Shown piece after piece: positions 32,526 to 44,300 of a DNA stretch of 64,000 bases. Location of the stretch: contig CH001397.1 in NCBI GenBank assembly GCA_000149265.1, forward strand, positions 167,382-231,381, in the 5' to 3' direction. The notes beneath the pieces were generated by a model. It saw only the letters and a list, made by a program, of their open reading frames with translations. It made no database searches and had not been told where the DNA came from. The translations under genes and the position numbers were made by a program. Source of the stretch: Ciona savignyi. Its lineage: Eukaryota > Chordata > Ascidiacea > Phlebobranchia > Cionidae. Within the stretch, counting starts at the first letter, position 1. Each line of letters opens with the position of its first letter.

Positions 32526-35500
32526 CTAAATCTCGTATTCGGATTGTTTTTCTTTCTTCTGATCGACACTGATATTCTCATAGTTCCTGTTCATCACAAC
32601 TTCATAACCGTCACCTGATGTTCCCATCTACATGTTCGATTGTTTTTAATGCTTTATCCCTGCGTGTGGAAATATGCTGAAGACTTTTCGCACAGAAGCA
32701 ATTATTATATTATCCAGCATAATTTTCCTGTTGTAGTTTAACTGATTTTCCCACTGGGTTCAGACAACTAAATGCACAAGAAAATACGAAGGCAAAATTT
32801 TTTGCTAGTTTTACTTTTGAAATTTAGTTCATCAAAAACTTACATTTCCTGATTGCAACGTCTGTATGTCCATATAACTCTGATCATCTGTAGCAAAAAT
32901 TTACGTTTTAGGATAGGAGATTCATGTTTATCCAATAACCAGAGGGGTTAGTTAACACACAGTGAATTGTCAGATTACTATTGCAGTGTGTTGTGTATGA
33001 TCTTTCAATTAAGTAATTTTCTGACCAAAGGTAAAAAAATTAATTGGTTCAATGCCAGCTGGTTGTAAATTGTGCTTTAAGCAAGTTAATGGCAGCACTA
33101 AATGAACAAGGATACATAAATTCATTAATTTATCACACATTTTGATTTAAAAAAAAACTTACTTGCTATTGCACTGGTGCCAGTGTTTGCATAAGGATGC
33201 TGTTGCTGGGTCTACACAAACAAACATATTAAGTTGTGTCTAAATAAACAATGCAATCCTTGTAATAATCTAAACTATTAATTAAGCAAACAGTAAACAG
33301 CCTTTGAGTAAATATGACGTATAAAGCATTTTAAGAGCTGTATTCCTCTTACTTTAGGTTATTCATTTTTAGTCCCTCAGTAATAAAAATGGCAAACAAA
33401 TCATATCACAACACAGAAACAGGAAAAGACAGCAAAATGAACAGTTGTAAAATCATTTAAAAGTGGATATAATTAAATAACTGGAGAGTGTCAACCACGT
33501 GTTTAACCACCACTATTTGTAAAACACATGTTGTATACCCTATATTCATGCTACAGGGTCCCTAACCATAATTTGTATTTTATACACCGAGTATGTAGTT
33601 TGTTTCTGCAAGCATAAACGCATGGGTCCCATAGTTATTAAACCAAACTTCTTTTCCATGTGAAGGTTAAAAATAAACGTCTTAAATATACGAACATTTC
33701 ACCACAAATGTTTTAAATAAAAGCTTCCTTTTAAGCGCTGTATTAAAATGAAGCTAAATTCCCAAAACAGCCCGATTGAGTTTTTCGTGGTTTCAGGGAA
33801 TTACTGGGTTTAGTAGATAAGTTTCTACTGGGTTTATTACGTAAGTTTCTGTTTTTACATATGTGGGTTATGTTATATAACAATGTTTTAATCTGATTTG
33901 TCGATCTCCTTGTTGGAGATGTCAGTACGATATGGCATACCTGTTGCAATCATAATTCAGGAACATATCTTCGTTTTTAAAGGCATTACCCTAATAAATG
34001 TTTTCTTTTTTTTAATTGGAACAGAGTGTTTAATGTCTTTTAACAGAGTGTTTAATGTCTTTTAATTGGAACAGAGTGTTTCAAATCTGATTCAAATTGG
34101 AGCTGCCGTTCAAGCGATATGCGCAAAAAAGCTAATTTTTTAGAAAAAATACCGCTTTGGTATTTTACGTCTCAGGGGAATTCCCCTGGATTTATTATCC
34201 AAAATTTTAGTTTCTAAATATCTAGCCCATGTTGTCTAACAAATAACAAAGTTTGATTGCGAATACATTTTTTCTTCTTGTAGATTTCGGGTCGACATGG
34301 CATGTCTGTCACAATCATGATTTGACAACAAAAGCTTATTTTTTAGGGTATTTCCCTAAGTAATTTTTTTATTTCTTTTAAGTGTTAAATCAGTTACTAA
34401 TGCACTTACATTTGATCAAATGTGATTTAAATTTGAGCTACCGTTCAAGCGCTGTGCGCAAATAAGCTAAATTTTTAGAAAAAAATACCGTTTTGGTTTT
34501 TAACGTGCCAGGGGAATTCCCCTGGATTCATCACCCAAAATTTTGGTTTCTGCATATCCAGATCATGTTGTCAAAAAAATAACAAAGTCTCATTGCGATT
34601 TTATTATTCCTTCTGATAGATGTCGGGGCGACATGGCATGCCTGTCACAATCATAATTTGACAACAAAATCTTATTTTTAGGGTATTTCCCTAGATAATT
34701 TTTTTATTTCTTTTAAGTGTTTAATCAGTTACTAATGCACTTACATTTTATCAAATCTGATGCAAATTGGAGCTATCGTTCAAGCGCTATGCGCAAAAGA
34801 GCTAATTTTTTAGAAAAAAATACCATTTTTTTTAACGTGCCAGGGGAATTCCCCGGGATTTATCACCCAAAATTTTAGTTAGTGCATTTCTAGACTATGT
34901 GGTCTAACAAATTACCAAGTTTCGTTGTGAATCCATTACCCCTTTTGGTAGATGTTGGGTCCACAAACCATACCTGTCAAGCGTTTGACGAAAAAAAAAA
35001 AAAAAAAAAAAACGGACAAAAACAATATGTGTCCCATTTTTCCAAATGGGACCCATAAATATAGCAGCCGCCAAACCTAACCGAAAAAAACAATAATTTT
35101 AAAACCTGCCTCCTTCCACAGAGGCTAAATTACGTACTGATAAAAGGGTATTTAAGGTAAAAAAATATGCTTGAGGTCAATGTTGGAATTTTAAAGAATT
35201 AAAAACTGCATCCGTACCATGTTTTGTTGGCTGATTTTATTGCTGTGTGTTGCATCATCCAGTTCAACATAATCTGAAAGTATAAATTGAATAACAGTGG
35301 TTTGTGGATATCTAATACCACAATCTGATTCCAGCAACATAATAAACAATTTTCACCAGATACAAATTAGAGAGATTTATAGATTTATAACTTAAGAAAA
35401 GGTTATAATATTTAAAGACATCAATTATTCATCAATAAATTGAATATTATGTTTAAAAAGTCGACATTGTCAAAATAAGTGACCACCATTACCTGCAGCT

Positions 35501-38500
35501 GCTGAGTTGATGTTTCCTTGGTTCCTGGAAATAAATGATGAATGAATATGTATAAGGTGAACTATGGCCGACAAACCTGTCTTCTGCAGTAGGTTTGGCA
35601 TTCCTGTGTCTACAGGATCGGTATAGAAGAAACGCATTTGTAATCAACAGAATGAAGATAATTGATGCAAGAACAGAACCAACAATAACCACAGCTGTTT
35701 GCTCAGATACTTTAAATGGTTGCGACACAATAATTGTGAATGAAAACTCAACTGGTTCAAATATTGAAGAAATAACTGTAAGTTTGTAAGAACCAGTTTC
35801 ATTTTCCGATGGCTGAAAATAAGCAGTCAGAATATCAAAATTTCAAATTAAACCTTTATTTGAAAATCAAACCTGGTTCTTCATAAATAGAAAGTTTGGT
35901 ATCCCTGTGTTTTGTTGTGTGGCTCCAATATCATTTTGTAAAATCAACCCTGTAATAAAAGGTAATGTATATTTGAGTTCTACCACATTTATGTGCGTTC
36001 GAACCGTCTTTTGTCAACATTGTAGAATGTAGAAAGGGGTTCAAAGTGAAAGTGATGCTGCACAACTGTGGAGCACCAGTCATCCACTCACATACATTGT
36101 TCATACCATTGTTGACTTTAAACTGCTCTGCTGGAACTGTGGGTGAATGCAGCTCGTTATAATGTCAATTTAAACGGAATAATGTTCATGTACAGTTGTT
36201 ATAATGCCAATTTAAATAGAATAATATTCACCTACAGTTGTTATAATGCCAATTTAAACCGAATAATGTTTATCTATGAAGCAAGGCCAGTTAAACATGC
36301 AAAATGCATGATGTTATGGTCACTTTTAAGCTAAATACTTGGATAAATAAAATTAATTGGAAAAAATCCAACCTAGAAAAAGAACAATCCGACTGATTAG
36401 TATGGTTGGTTAGTGATGCCTTTACCTGAAACTGGTCGCCAACAAGTCGGTTGAGTCCTTGGGCAAGGCACTTAACGGACATTGCCTAAACCCAGCGGAT
36501 TAATGGGTACACACTGTAATAGCGCCTTTAACCCAATGATGGGCGCGAGGTAATCTGACGATTGCTCGTGTGTTAACCGCCTTGGTTTTCCCATTCACGG
36601 GGATAAACATAAATATCCTATCCTCCTGTAATTCATACTCACATATTACGTCAACATAGATGGTGGTGGAAAAATTTCCAAATGCATCAGTTGTATTACA
36701 AGAATACAATCCTCTATCCGAAGATGTGAGATTATTGATGATCAGAATATTTGATCCGGACTTCACTTCTCCATCTTTCATCCACAAGAATGTTGTTTTC
36801 ATCTCATTTTCACTCTCAATGCCACATCCCAAACTTAAACTTTGTGTTTTGTTCCTAGTAATAACTGAGGCAGTTGCAGGCATTCCATCAACAATGAGGG
36901 TTGGAATTCCTGGTAAAATAAGTTTAGTGCAAGATTAAAACAACAATACAAGTTTCAACTTACGAGATTTAGAGACCAATGTTATCCTTTGCTTAATGCT
37001 TACAGTACTACCTCCACAAACAGCGTTACCAACCACACAAGTGATATCTGTTGAACCGCTAACCCCAACATTGGTGACCCCACATGTGTTGGATAACCCC
37101 ACACAAGATGAACACAACCAGCTACAATATACGGCAGGGTTTCCGTCAGCTGAGCAATTCATGGTCAACGTCCCATCTGATCTAAGCAGGTAACCATCGT
37201 ATGCTTTGATCAATAGATCCGACATTTTGTTTTCAATCTTCGGGTTGTTAGCAGGATCTGAAGAATAACTGAAAGTCAGACATGTTGAGTCCAACATATG
37301 TTTATCAGGGACAAAAATCTGCGTGAGTAACGGAAGTAACACTTGTATGTTTACTCATGTGACGCACACCGTGCGAGAATGAAATTTACTCTTGCAAATC
37401 AAAAACTAATTAACGTTTACCGCGACTGTTTCATTTGCGGTAAATGATTTACTTGTGTTACTCGCATTAGCTTCCACACATAAGGAATTCTTACTCGAGC
37501 CTAGTTTTACGTATGGGCCGGGGCTATGGGGGNNNNNNNNNNNNNNNNNNNNNNNNNNNNNNNNNNNNNNNNNNNNNNNNNNNNNNNNNNNNNNNNNNNN
37601 NNNNNNNNNNNNNNNNNNNNNNNNNNNNNNNNTTACTCGCATTAGCTTCCACACATAAGTGAATTCTTACTCGACCATAATTTACATTTGGCCTGGTTAT
37701 GATGTCTTTATTAAGCTTCTACAAGGAACATAGTGCCATAATTCCACAGAACATAAAATTATGGACAATATTTCATTAATTTTCCATTTCTAGAATAACT
37801 GAATAATAAATATAAAAAGTTTACCTGTGAGAATGTGTATGTGCTAATAAACAACCAAGTAACCAATTGTTGATTTAACCATGTTTATTTAAAAGCACCA
37901 CTCTTGTAGTTTAATTTACTGGGTTTAGGCAAGAATGTGATATTATGATACTATAAAAAAATCGTTTCAATGTAAACTATATAATACTTACAATACACAG
38001 TTAATATCTTGTTGTCTCTTCCCAGATGACTATATTCAGCAATGCTAGTGTATTTAGATATAGCTCTACATTCTACTATATCTCCATTGTTTGAACTGTT
38101 CAGTGCATTGCTTGTCCATGTGTTCCCATTTAACTGGAAATTAAATTTATTAAATCAATCAAGAAAGCTCTAGGTCAATTAAATTTTTACCGCTTGTATT
38201 TGACCATTGAAATAAACTTCAACTCTGTCTGCCAAGGGAAATCCCCCAACAGCATTGCATTGGAATGTAGCTTTGTCTTCAACACAACGGGTATTGTTTC
38301 CAATCAATGTAGCTGTTGGTGCTGGATATAATGAACAGTGAAGTCACAATAAACATGAGTCATACTCCCACATCACAATGGAAACAGTGATGCAACAATG
38401 CTTAATACCATGTAAAGGAAATAATCCACCCACCTGACCAGCATTGCACAATCTTTTCATTCTCCCACTCTGTTGAAGCAAGACATTTGGTTGCAGTGTT

Positions 38501-40343
38501 TCCAGGTGTGCCACTTGCATACAACAAAGTAGAGTCCTGGGAACACTGGAAGTGAGCTGGAGTGTTGTAGACACCAGTTGGTGGATTGACTGGAACATTA
38601 CTAGGTGTTGGAGATGTGCAATCTGTGAAAGACAAAACCTGAGTGTTCGATAACAAAATTATTTAAACCAGTTTATGAAACTTCCATCGCATTTTATACG
38701 AACTCAAATCAATATAAAATAGAAATTGATCATTGGAGGTTATAAACTATCACTCAAAACCGCATTTATTTAACAACTATAACATAGGCTCCAATATTAA
38801 ATACTGGATAGGATATGATATTCATGTTTATCCCCTTGAATGGGAAAAATCCAACCTAACTTAGTTTGCTTGTAACTACTTTAAGTGTGGCTTTTAATAA
38901 TAACTATTTCACAGCAGACAGCACATACAAAAAAGAGTGTTCACTTCATTTACCTTTGACAATAACTTGTAAGTTATAAGTCGGTGATGGTAAACACTTC
39001 ATCACAACACTGACATTGCTTGTTAATGGTGTTAGAAAAGTGAGGTTTGAAGAAACGACACTAGATGATTCAGAGCATGATGAGCTATAAGTGGTTGTTG
39101 TGGATGAATGGCATCCACCAAATGTTGAATGATAAAATTGAAATCCTAATACAAGGCCTGGAACTACCCATGAGCATTCACTTGGACTTGAAATATCTCC
39201 AGAATTAATTTCAAGGCCAGTAAAATTAGTTGCAACGGTAGCTTGGTTGGTTGGTGGTTTTATTAAAGTTGCATTTGAATTGATGTTACCTACAAATAAA
39301 CAATGTTATCGACAAGTACAGTTGAATGCATAGTTGATGAGAGATTGTATTGCAGTTTATACTTTAAGATAAATTATTATGGACACATGTAAATTTAAAA
39401 ACAATTGTTGCCATTTGAGTTTAAACTTGATTTGCCTGCATCGCATGACTGCACTTTTCCAGGGCCAAAAATCCACACGCCATGCGAGTAAGAATTTACT
39501 CTTGCGAATAAAAACCTAATTAACAGTTACTGCAACCGTTTTCTATTCAACTGGCGTATAGGGGAAGAAAAACAAAACCTCATCATTTCGCCTGTTTTAA
39601 TTGTACACATAGCGCGTCCGTTTACTGAAGTTTATAACACTAAGGATTTACTCCCGTTACTCGCATGAGCTTCCACACGCAAGTGAATATTTACTCACCC
39701 CAAATTTTATGGATTTTTCTGTTTTCAAATGCGCTCATATCATATATTAATACTTGACATATCTGATACAATCACCAACCTTCCCCACATACATTTACAC
39801 ACATATGTTAGTATAATAAACAACCTAGGTGGACTACGTGAGCTATTTATATCTTATGTTTAAAAAAATCAATATATTGCCTTTGTATTTATTAGTAAAA
39901 CACACTGAAAAAATGTTTACCTCACTCCACTTAGCTCACTTTATATTTACCCTTAACATATGAACAATCATAATTCATATGTTACATTGGTAACAGTATA
40001 TAACATCACATTTTTATTGTTTGCATGAGCTATAAACAAATATATCTGGATTTTAATATATTTTAATCATCAATCTATCCATTGGCTTTTATTTATTTTC
40101 ATGTAAAGGTAATAAATCTATTTAAATGAATCATTAAATGTTGAAATGCCAGTCGAATAACAGAAAAAAACAAGACTATTAACCATTCCTTCTATTTTGC
40201 GTTTTAAGTCCCACTGCTTTTAATGTTCATTTTAAATCATTTAACCATAACTTACCATGGAAAAGTATGAAAAGATTGATAAATGTCCATGAAAGTATAG
40301 ATTTTTCACTCCAACTGCTGCCGAATATCATAATCATCATCAT
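32526..40343 (-). CDS. Receptor copy C: intact exons, intron 12 element insertion
   Basis: Predicted 731 residues. Exons: 40343-40256, 39289-38954, 38622-38434, 38321-38191, 38133-37992, 37257-36964, 36909-36643, 36136-35984, 35949-35873, 35812-35577, 35524-35493, 35273-35218, 33211-33163, 32887-32844, 32627-32526. Ig1 is the short form shared with E (ECSWVVPGLVLGFQFYH). Tail changes from B are small: YVNT is YANT, keeping the YxN form, and the segment after YENI reads SVDQKKEK. Intron 12 is lengthened by the 1.6-kb element at 33481, and intron 5 holds an assembly gap (37533-37632). Neither touches coding sequence. It also has three units of the intron 7 tandem repeat. Confidence 0.83.
33481..35055 (-). 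mobile_element. Non-autonomous element with TAA target duplication (copy 2), intron 12 of C
   Basis: Inverted relative to copy 1 at 3524-4594. It begins CTGGAGAGTGTCAACC and ends AAATGGGACCCA. Three internal repeats start near 34081, 34418 and 34751 (period about 335 bp), each with a GGGGAATTCCCC-type palindrome at 34183, 34509 and 34840. A 22-base A run lies near the right end. The empty site in copies B, D and E reads ATTAAATAAATATAGC; in C the left flank ends TAA and the right flank starts TAA. Insertion therefore made a 3-bp duplication after the gene copies arose. Confidence 0.8.
36155..36280 (-). repeat. 45-bp tandem repeat in intron 7 of copy C (three units)
   Basis: Units carry GTTATAATGCCAATTTAAAC. 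Same locus as the four-unit array in copy A. Confidence 0.85.
37533..37632. other. Assembly gap (100 N) in intron 5 of copy C
   Basis: A 100-N placeholder. TTACTCGCATTAGCTTCCAC and the next 25 bp occur on both sides. The bases just left of it (TACGTATGGGCCGGGGCTAT) match nothing in the other copies. The join is unreliable. Confidence 0.95.
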
Positions 40344-40391
40344 ACGGTTCAACTCTCTACAGTCAAACTAATTTGAACAGGAAGCCTGAAT

Positions 40392-40416
40392 GGGAATTCC
40401 CCTACCGTGAATACCC
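40392..40416 (-). promoter_or_regulatory. KappaB-like sites upstream of copy C
   Basis: GGGGAATTCCC at 40392-40402; the companion half-site has weakened to AGGGTATTCACG. A distal GGGGAATTCCC is at 40662-40672. Confidence 0.48.
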
Positions 40417-40492
40417 TACTGTAAATCAATATTTTTTCCTGGTAACATAGAGATTTAAAAATAATTAAGTAGGCGGTGTTAAAACTAGGGCT

Positions 40493-40605
40493 GTGTGCGG
40501 TCGTGTGGCCGAATGGTTAACGCGACCGATACAGATACAAATTTCTATAGAAAAAGGGGTTTTGGTAACGGAGTCTTGATTGGTTCAAAATTTAGATCGG
40601 TAAAA
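40493..40605 (+). mobile_element. Short tRNA-like SINE upstream of copy C
   Basis: Second family (GTGCGGTCGTGTGGCCGAAT). The flank of C beyond 40750 is shorter than the others and joins quickly to the block after copy D. Confidence 0.6.
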
Positions 40606-40924
40606 AAACTACGGCTGCAACGAAACTTTTAAAAACGATCGCGATTATCGTTAGTAAACATGGGGAATTCCCAACATCAAAACGTCTTTAACGAATTGAA
40701 ATGCGTTTCTTGATGACAAATAAAACTATATACTTTACGAGCTGTAGCAGCCGATAAAATCAACCTTCCGTTACGGATTTTGGATTATCGAAGTCATATT
40801 GGACTATTTGGAAGGATTTGTCAGGACAGATCAAATGTCAACCATAGGCACCAAGTATAAACTCTATGGAATCCTAAAGCAATAAAAACTGGAACAATGG
40901 GGTTTTGCAAACTGACAAATGGGA

Positions 40925-41341
40925 TTTAATTGCGAATCAACAGTGTCATCAATCATAATTAATACATTTATGATCATTAAGAAATAGCACAAATTAAATA
41001 CAGATACAGTGGAAGATTAAATACAGAATTAGGAATACTCGATTAATACAAAAAATAAACAATGTATAAAAAAAGTTCAAAATGACAATGTAAGAATGAT
41101 TATTGCAGTATATGTTAAGTAAACAAAATCTCTTACATGAAATTTTAGAAAGAAAAGAAAAAAAAGAGTAGAAATAGAATATATTCGGATATTTACTCTT
41201 AGCTATGGGTAAACAGATTTACTTGTATGTTTATCAATATATACTAAGATAAACAGGTGGTTTAGTCAGTTAAGTTAACGACCAAATAACAAATATCCGA
41301 GATAATCATGTGTTGGTTCATGTGTAGAAAATAACATCCCG
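40925..41341 (-). repeat. Truncated inter-gene block downstream of copy D
   Basis: Only the gene-proximal 3' part is kept. The half with the Ig-exon relic and CRE-like site is deleted, so this spacer is the shortest of the four. Confidence 0.75.
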
Positions 41342-44300
41342 CTAAATCTCATATTCGGATTGTTTTTCTTTCTTCCGATCGACACCGATATTCTCATAGT
41401 TCCTGTTCATCACAACTTCATAACCGTCACCTGATGTTCCCATCTACATGTTCGATTGTTTTTAATGCTTTATCCCTGCATGTGGAAATATGCTGAAGAC
41501 TTTTCACACAGGGGCAATCATAGCATAATTTTCCTGTTGTAGTTGAACTGATTTTTCCACTAGGTTCAGGCAACTTAATGCACCAGAAAATACAAAGGCA
41601 AAAATTTTTGCTAGTTTTACTTTTGAAATTTAGTCCACCAAAAACTTACATTTCCTGATTGCAACGTCTGTATGTCCATATAATTTTGATCATCTGTAGC
41701 AAAAATTTACGTTTTAGGATAGGATATTAATGTTTATTCCTGTGAATGGCAAAACCAATGGGGTTAACACACGGGTAATCGTGAGATCGCCTTGCATCCA
41801 CTGCCTTATTATCTTTTGCAGTGTGTTGCATATGATCCACATGTTTCTTAAATTTATAAAAAAACATTAATCCAATGGGTTTAGGCAATGTCCATTAAGT
41901 GCCTTGCCTAAGGGCAGGACCAACTAGCTAGCGACCAGTTTTAAACTTTCAGTTGAAAGGTGTCATACTAATCGGAAATCCACCAGGCTAATCATTTTTT
42001 AAAGTAAGTGTTGTTGGAAACATTTCAAGTGCATTCAAAACACAAAAAAAAACTATTTTTAAGCAATAGCTGAACATTTCAATTGTCTAGCAAATAGTGG
42101 AAGAGTTATTGCTTCAATACCAGCTGGCTGTAAATAATGTTGTTAAGCAAGTTAATGGCAGCACCAAATAAACAAGGATACATAGATTCAATTTAATTTA
42201 TCTCACAGTTTCAATTTTTTGTTAAGACTTACTTATTATACTGGTGCCAGTGTTCACATAAGGATGCTGTTGCGGGGTCTACACAAACAAACATATTAAG
42301 TTGTGTCTAAATAAACGATGCAATCCTTGTAATAATATAAACTATTTATCAAGCAAATAGTAAACAGCCATTGTGTAAATATGACGAATAAATAATTTTA
42401 AGAATTATATTCCTCTTACTTTAGTTTATTTATTTTTACTCCAGTATTAAAAAATGGCAAACAAATAAATTCACGACACAGGAACAGGAAAAGACTGCAA
42501 AATGAACAGTCGTTTAAACATGTCATTTACAAAAGGATATAATTAAATAAATATAGCGGACACAGCCGCCAAACCTGAGCGAAAATAAATGCAAACAATT
42601 TAATTAAGACCAAACAATATATTTTGAATCCCCCTCCCCCTTCTACAGAGACTAAATTTAGCAAACCTGGAAATGTTAAGATTTTAAAAAGTACTGATAA
42701 AAGGTAAAAAATATGCTTGAGGTCTATGTTGGGATTTTAAAGAATTAAAAAATGCATCCATACCCTGTTTTGTTGGCTGATTTTATTGCTGTGTGTTGCA
42801 TCATCCAGTTCAACATAATCTGAAAGTATAAGTTAAATAACAGTGGTTTGTGCATATCTAATACAACAATCTAATTCCAGCAACATAATAAACAATTTTT
42901 GACCAAATAAAAATGAAATGAGATTTATAACTGAAGCAAAAATCATAATATTTAAAGATGTCACTTATTTATTGATAAATTGAACATTATGTTTAAAAAG
43001 CCAATATTCTTGAAATAAGTGACCACCATTACCTGCAGCTGCTGAGTTGATGTTTCCTTGGTTCCTGGAAATAAATGATGAATGAATATGAATAAGGTGA
43101 ACTATGGCCGACAAACCTGTCTTCTGCAGTAGGTTTGGCATTCCTGTGTCTGCAGGATTGGTTTAGAAGAAATGCAATTATGATCAACAGAATGAAGATA
43201 ATTGATGCAAGAACAGAACCAACAATAACCACAGAATCAGCTGTTTGTTCACATGCTTTACATGGTTGCGACACAATAATTGTGAATGAAAAATCAACTG
43301 GTTCAAATATATGAAGAAATAACTGTGAGTTTGTAAGAACCAGTTTCATTTTCCGATGGCTGAAAATAAGCAATCAGAATATCTTACTAGACAACTTCAA
43401 AATAAACCTTTATTAGAAGAATCTAAACACTGGTTCTTCATAAATAGAAAGTTCTGTATTCGTGTGTTTTGTTGTGTGTTATCAATATCATTTTGTACAA
43501 TCAACCCTGCAATAAAAGGTAATGTATATTTGAGTTCTACCACATTTATGTGCGTTCGAACCATCTTTTGTCAACATTGTAGAATGTAGAAAGGGGTTCA
43601 AAGTGAAAGTGATGCTGCACAACTGTGGAGCACCAGTCATCCACTCACATACATTGTTCATACCATTGTTGACTTTAAACTGCTCTGCTGGAACTGTGGG
43701 GGGATGCAGATCTTTACAATGTCAATTTAAATACAATAAAGTTCATCTGTGAGGCAAGATCATTTAAACATGCAAAAGGCGTGATGTTATGATCACCTCT
43801 GATTTAAATGCTCAGACAAATAAAAATAATTGGAAAAAAATCCGACCGATTAATCTGGTGGGTTATGAAGCCTTTAACCGAAGGGTTGCAGATTCGAAAC
43901 TGATTGCCAGCTTGTCGGTTGTGTCCCTGGGAAAGGCATTTGACAATTGCCTTAATCCAGCGGATGGGTTCTACTAAATTAAAGGAACGTGTGAATCATA
44001 CATAATACACTGCAATAACTCCAGTAACCCAACAGTGGGCGCAAGGTGATCTGACAATTGCCTGTGTGTTAACACCATTGGTTTGCTCATTTACGGGGAT
44101 AAACATAAATATTAAATCCTCCTATAATGCATACTCACATAGTATGTTAACATAGATGGTGGAGGAAAAATTTCCAAATGCATCGGTTGTATTACAAGAA
44201 TACAATCCTCTATCGGAAGATGTGAGATTATTGATGATCAGAATATTTGATCCGGACTTCACTTCTCCATCTTTCATCCACAAGAATGTTGTTTTCATCT

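Noticed and set aside
34021-34857. CRISPR-like array
   Set aside because: Repeats of about 335 bp with no spacers, inside a mobile element in a eukaryotic intron.
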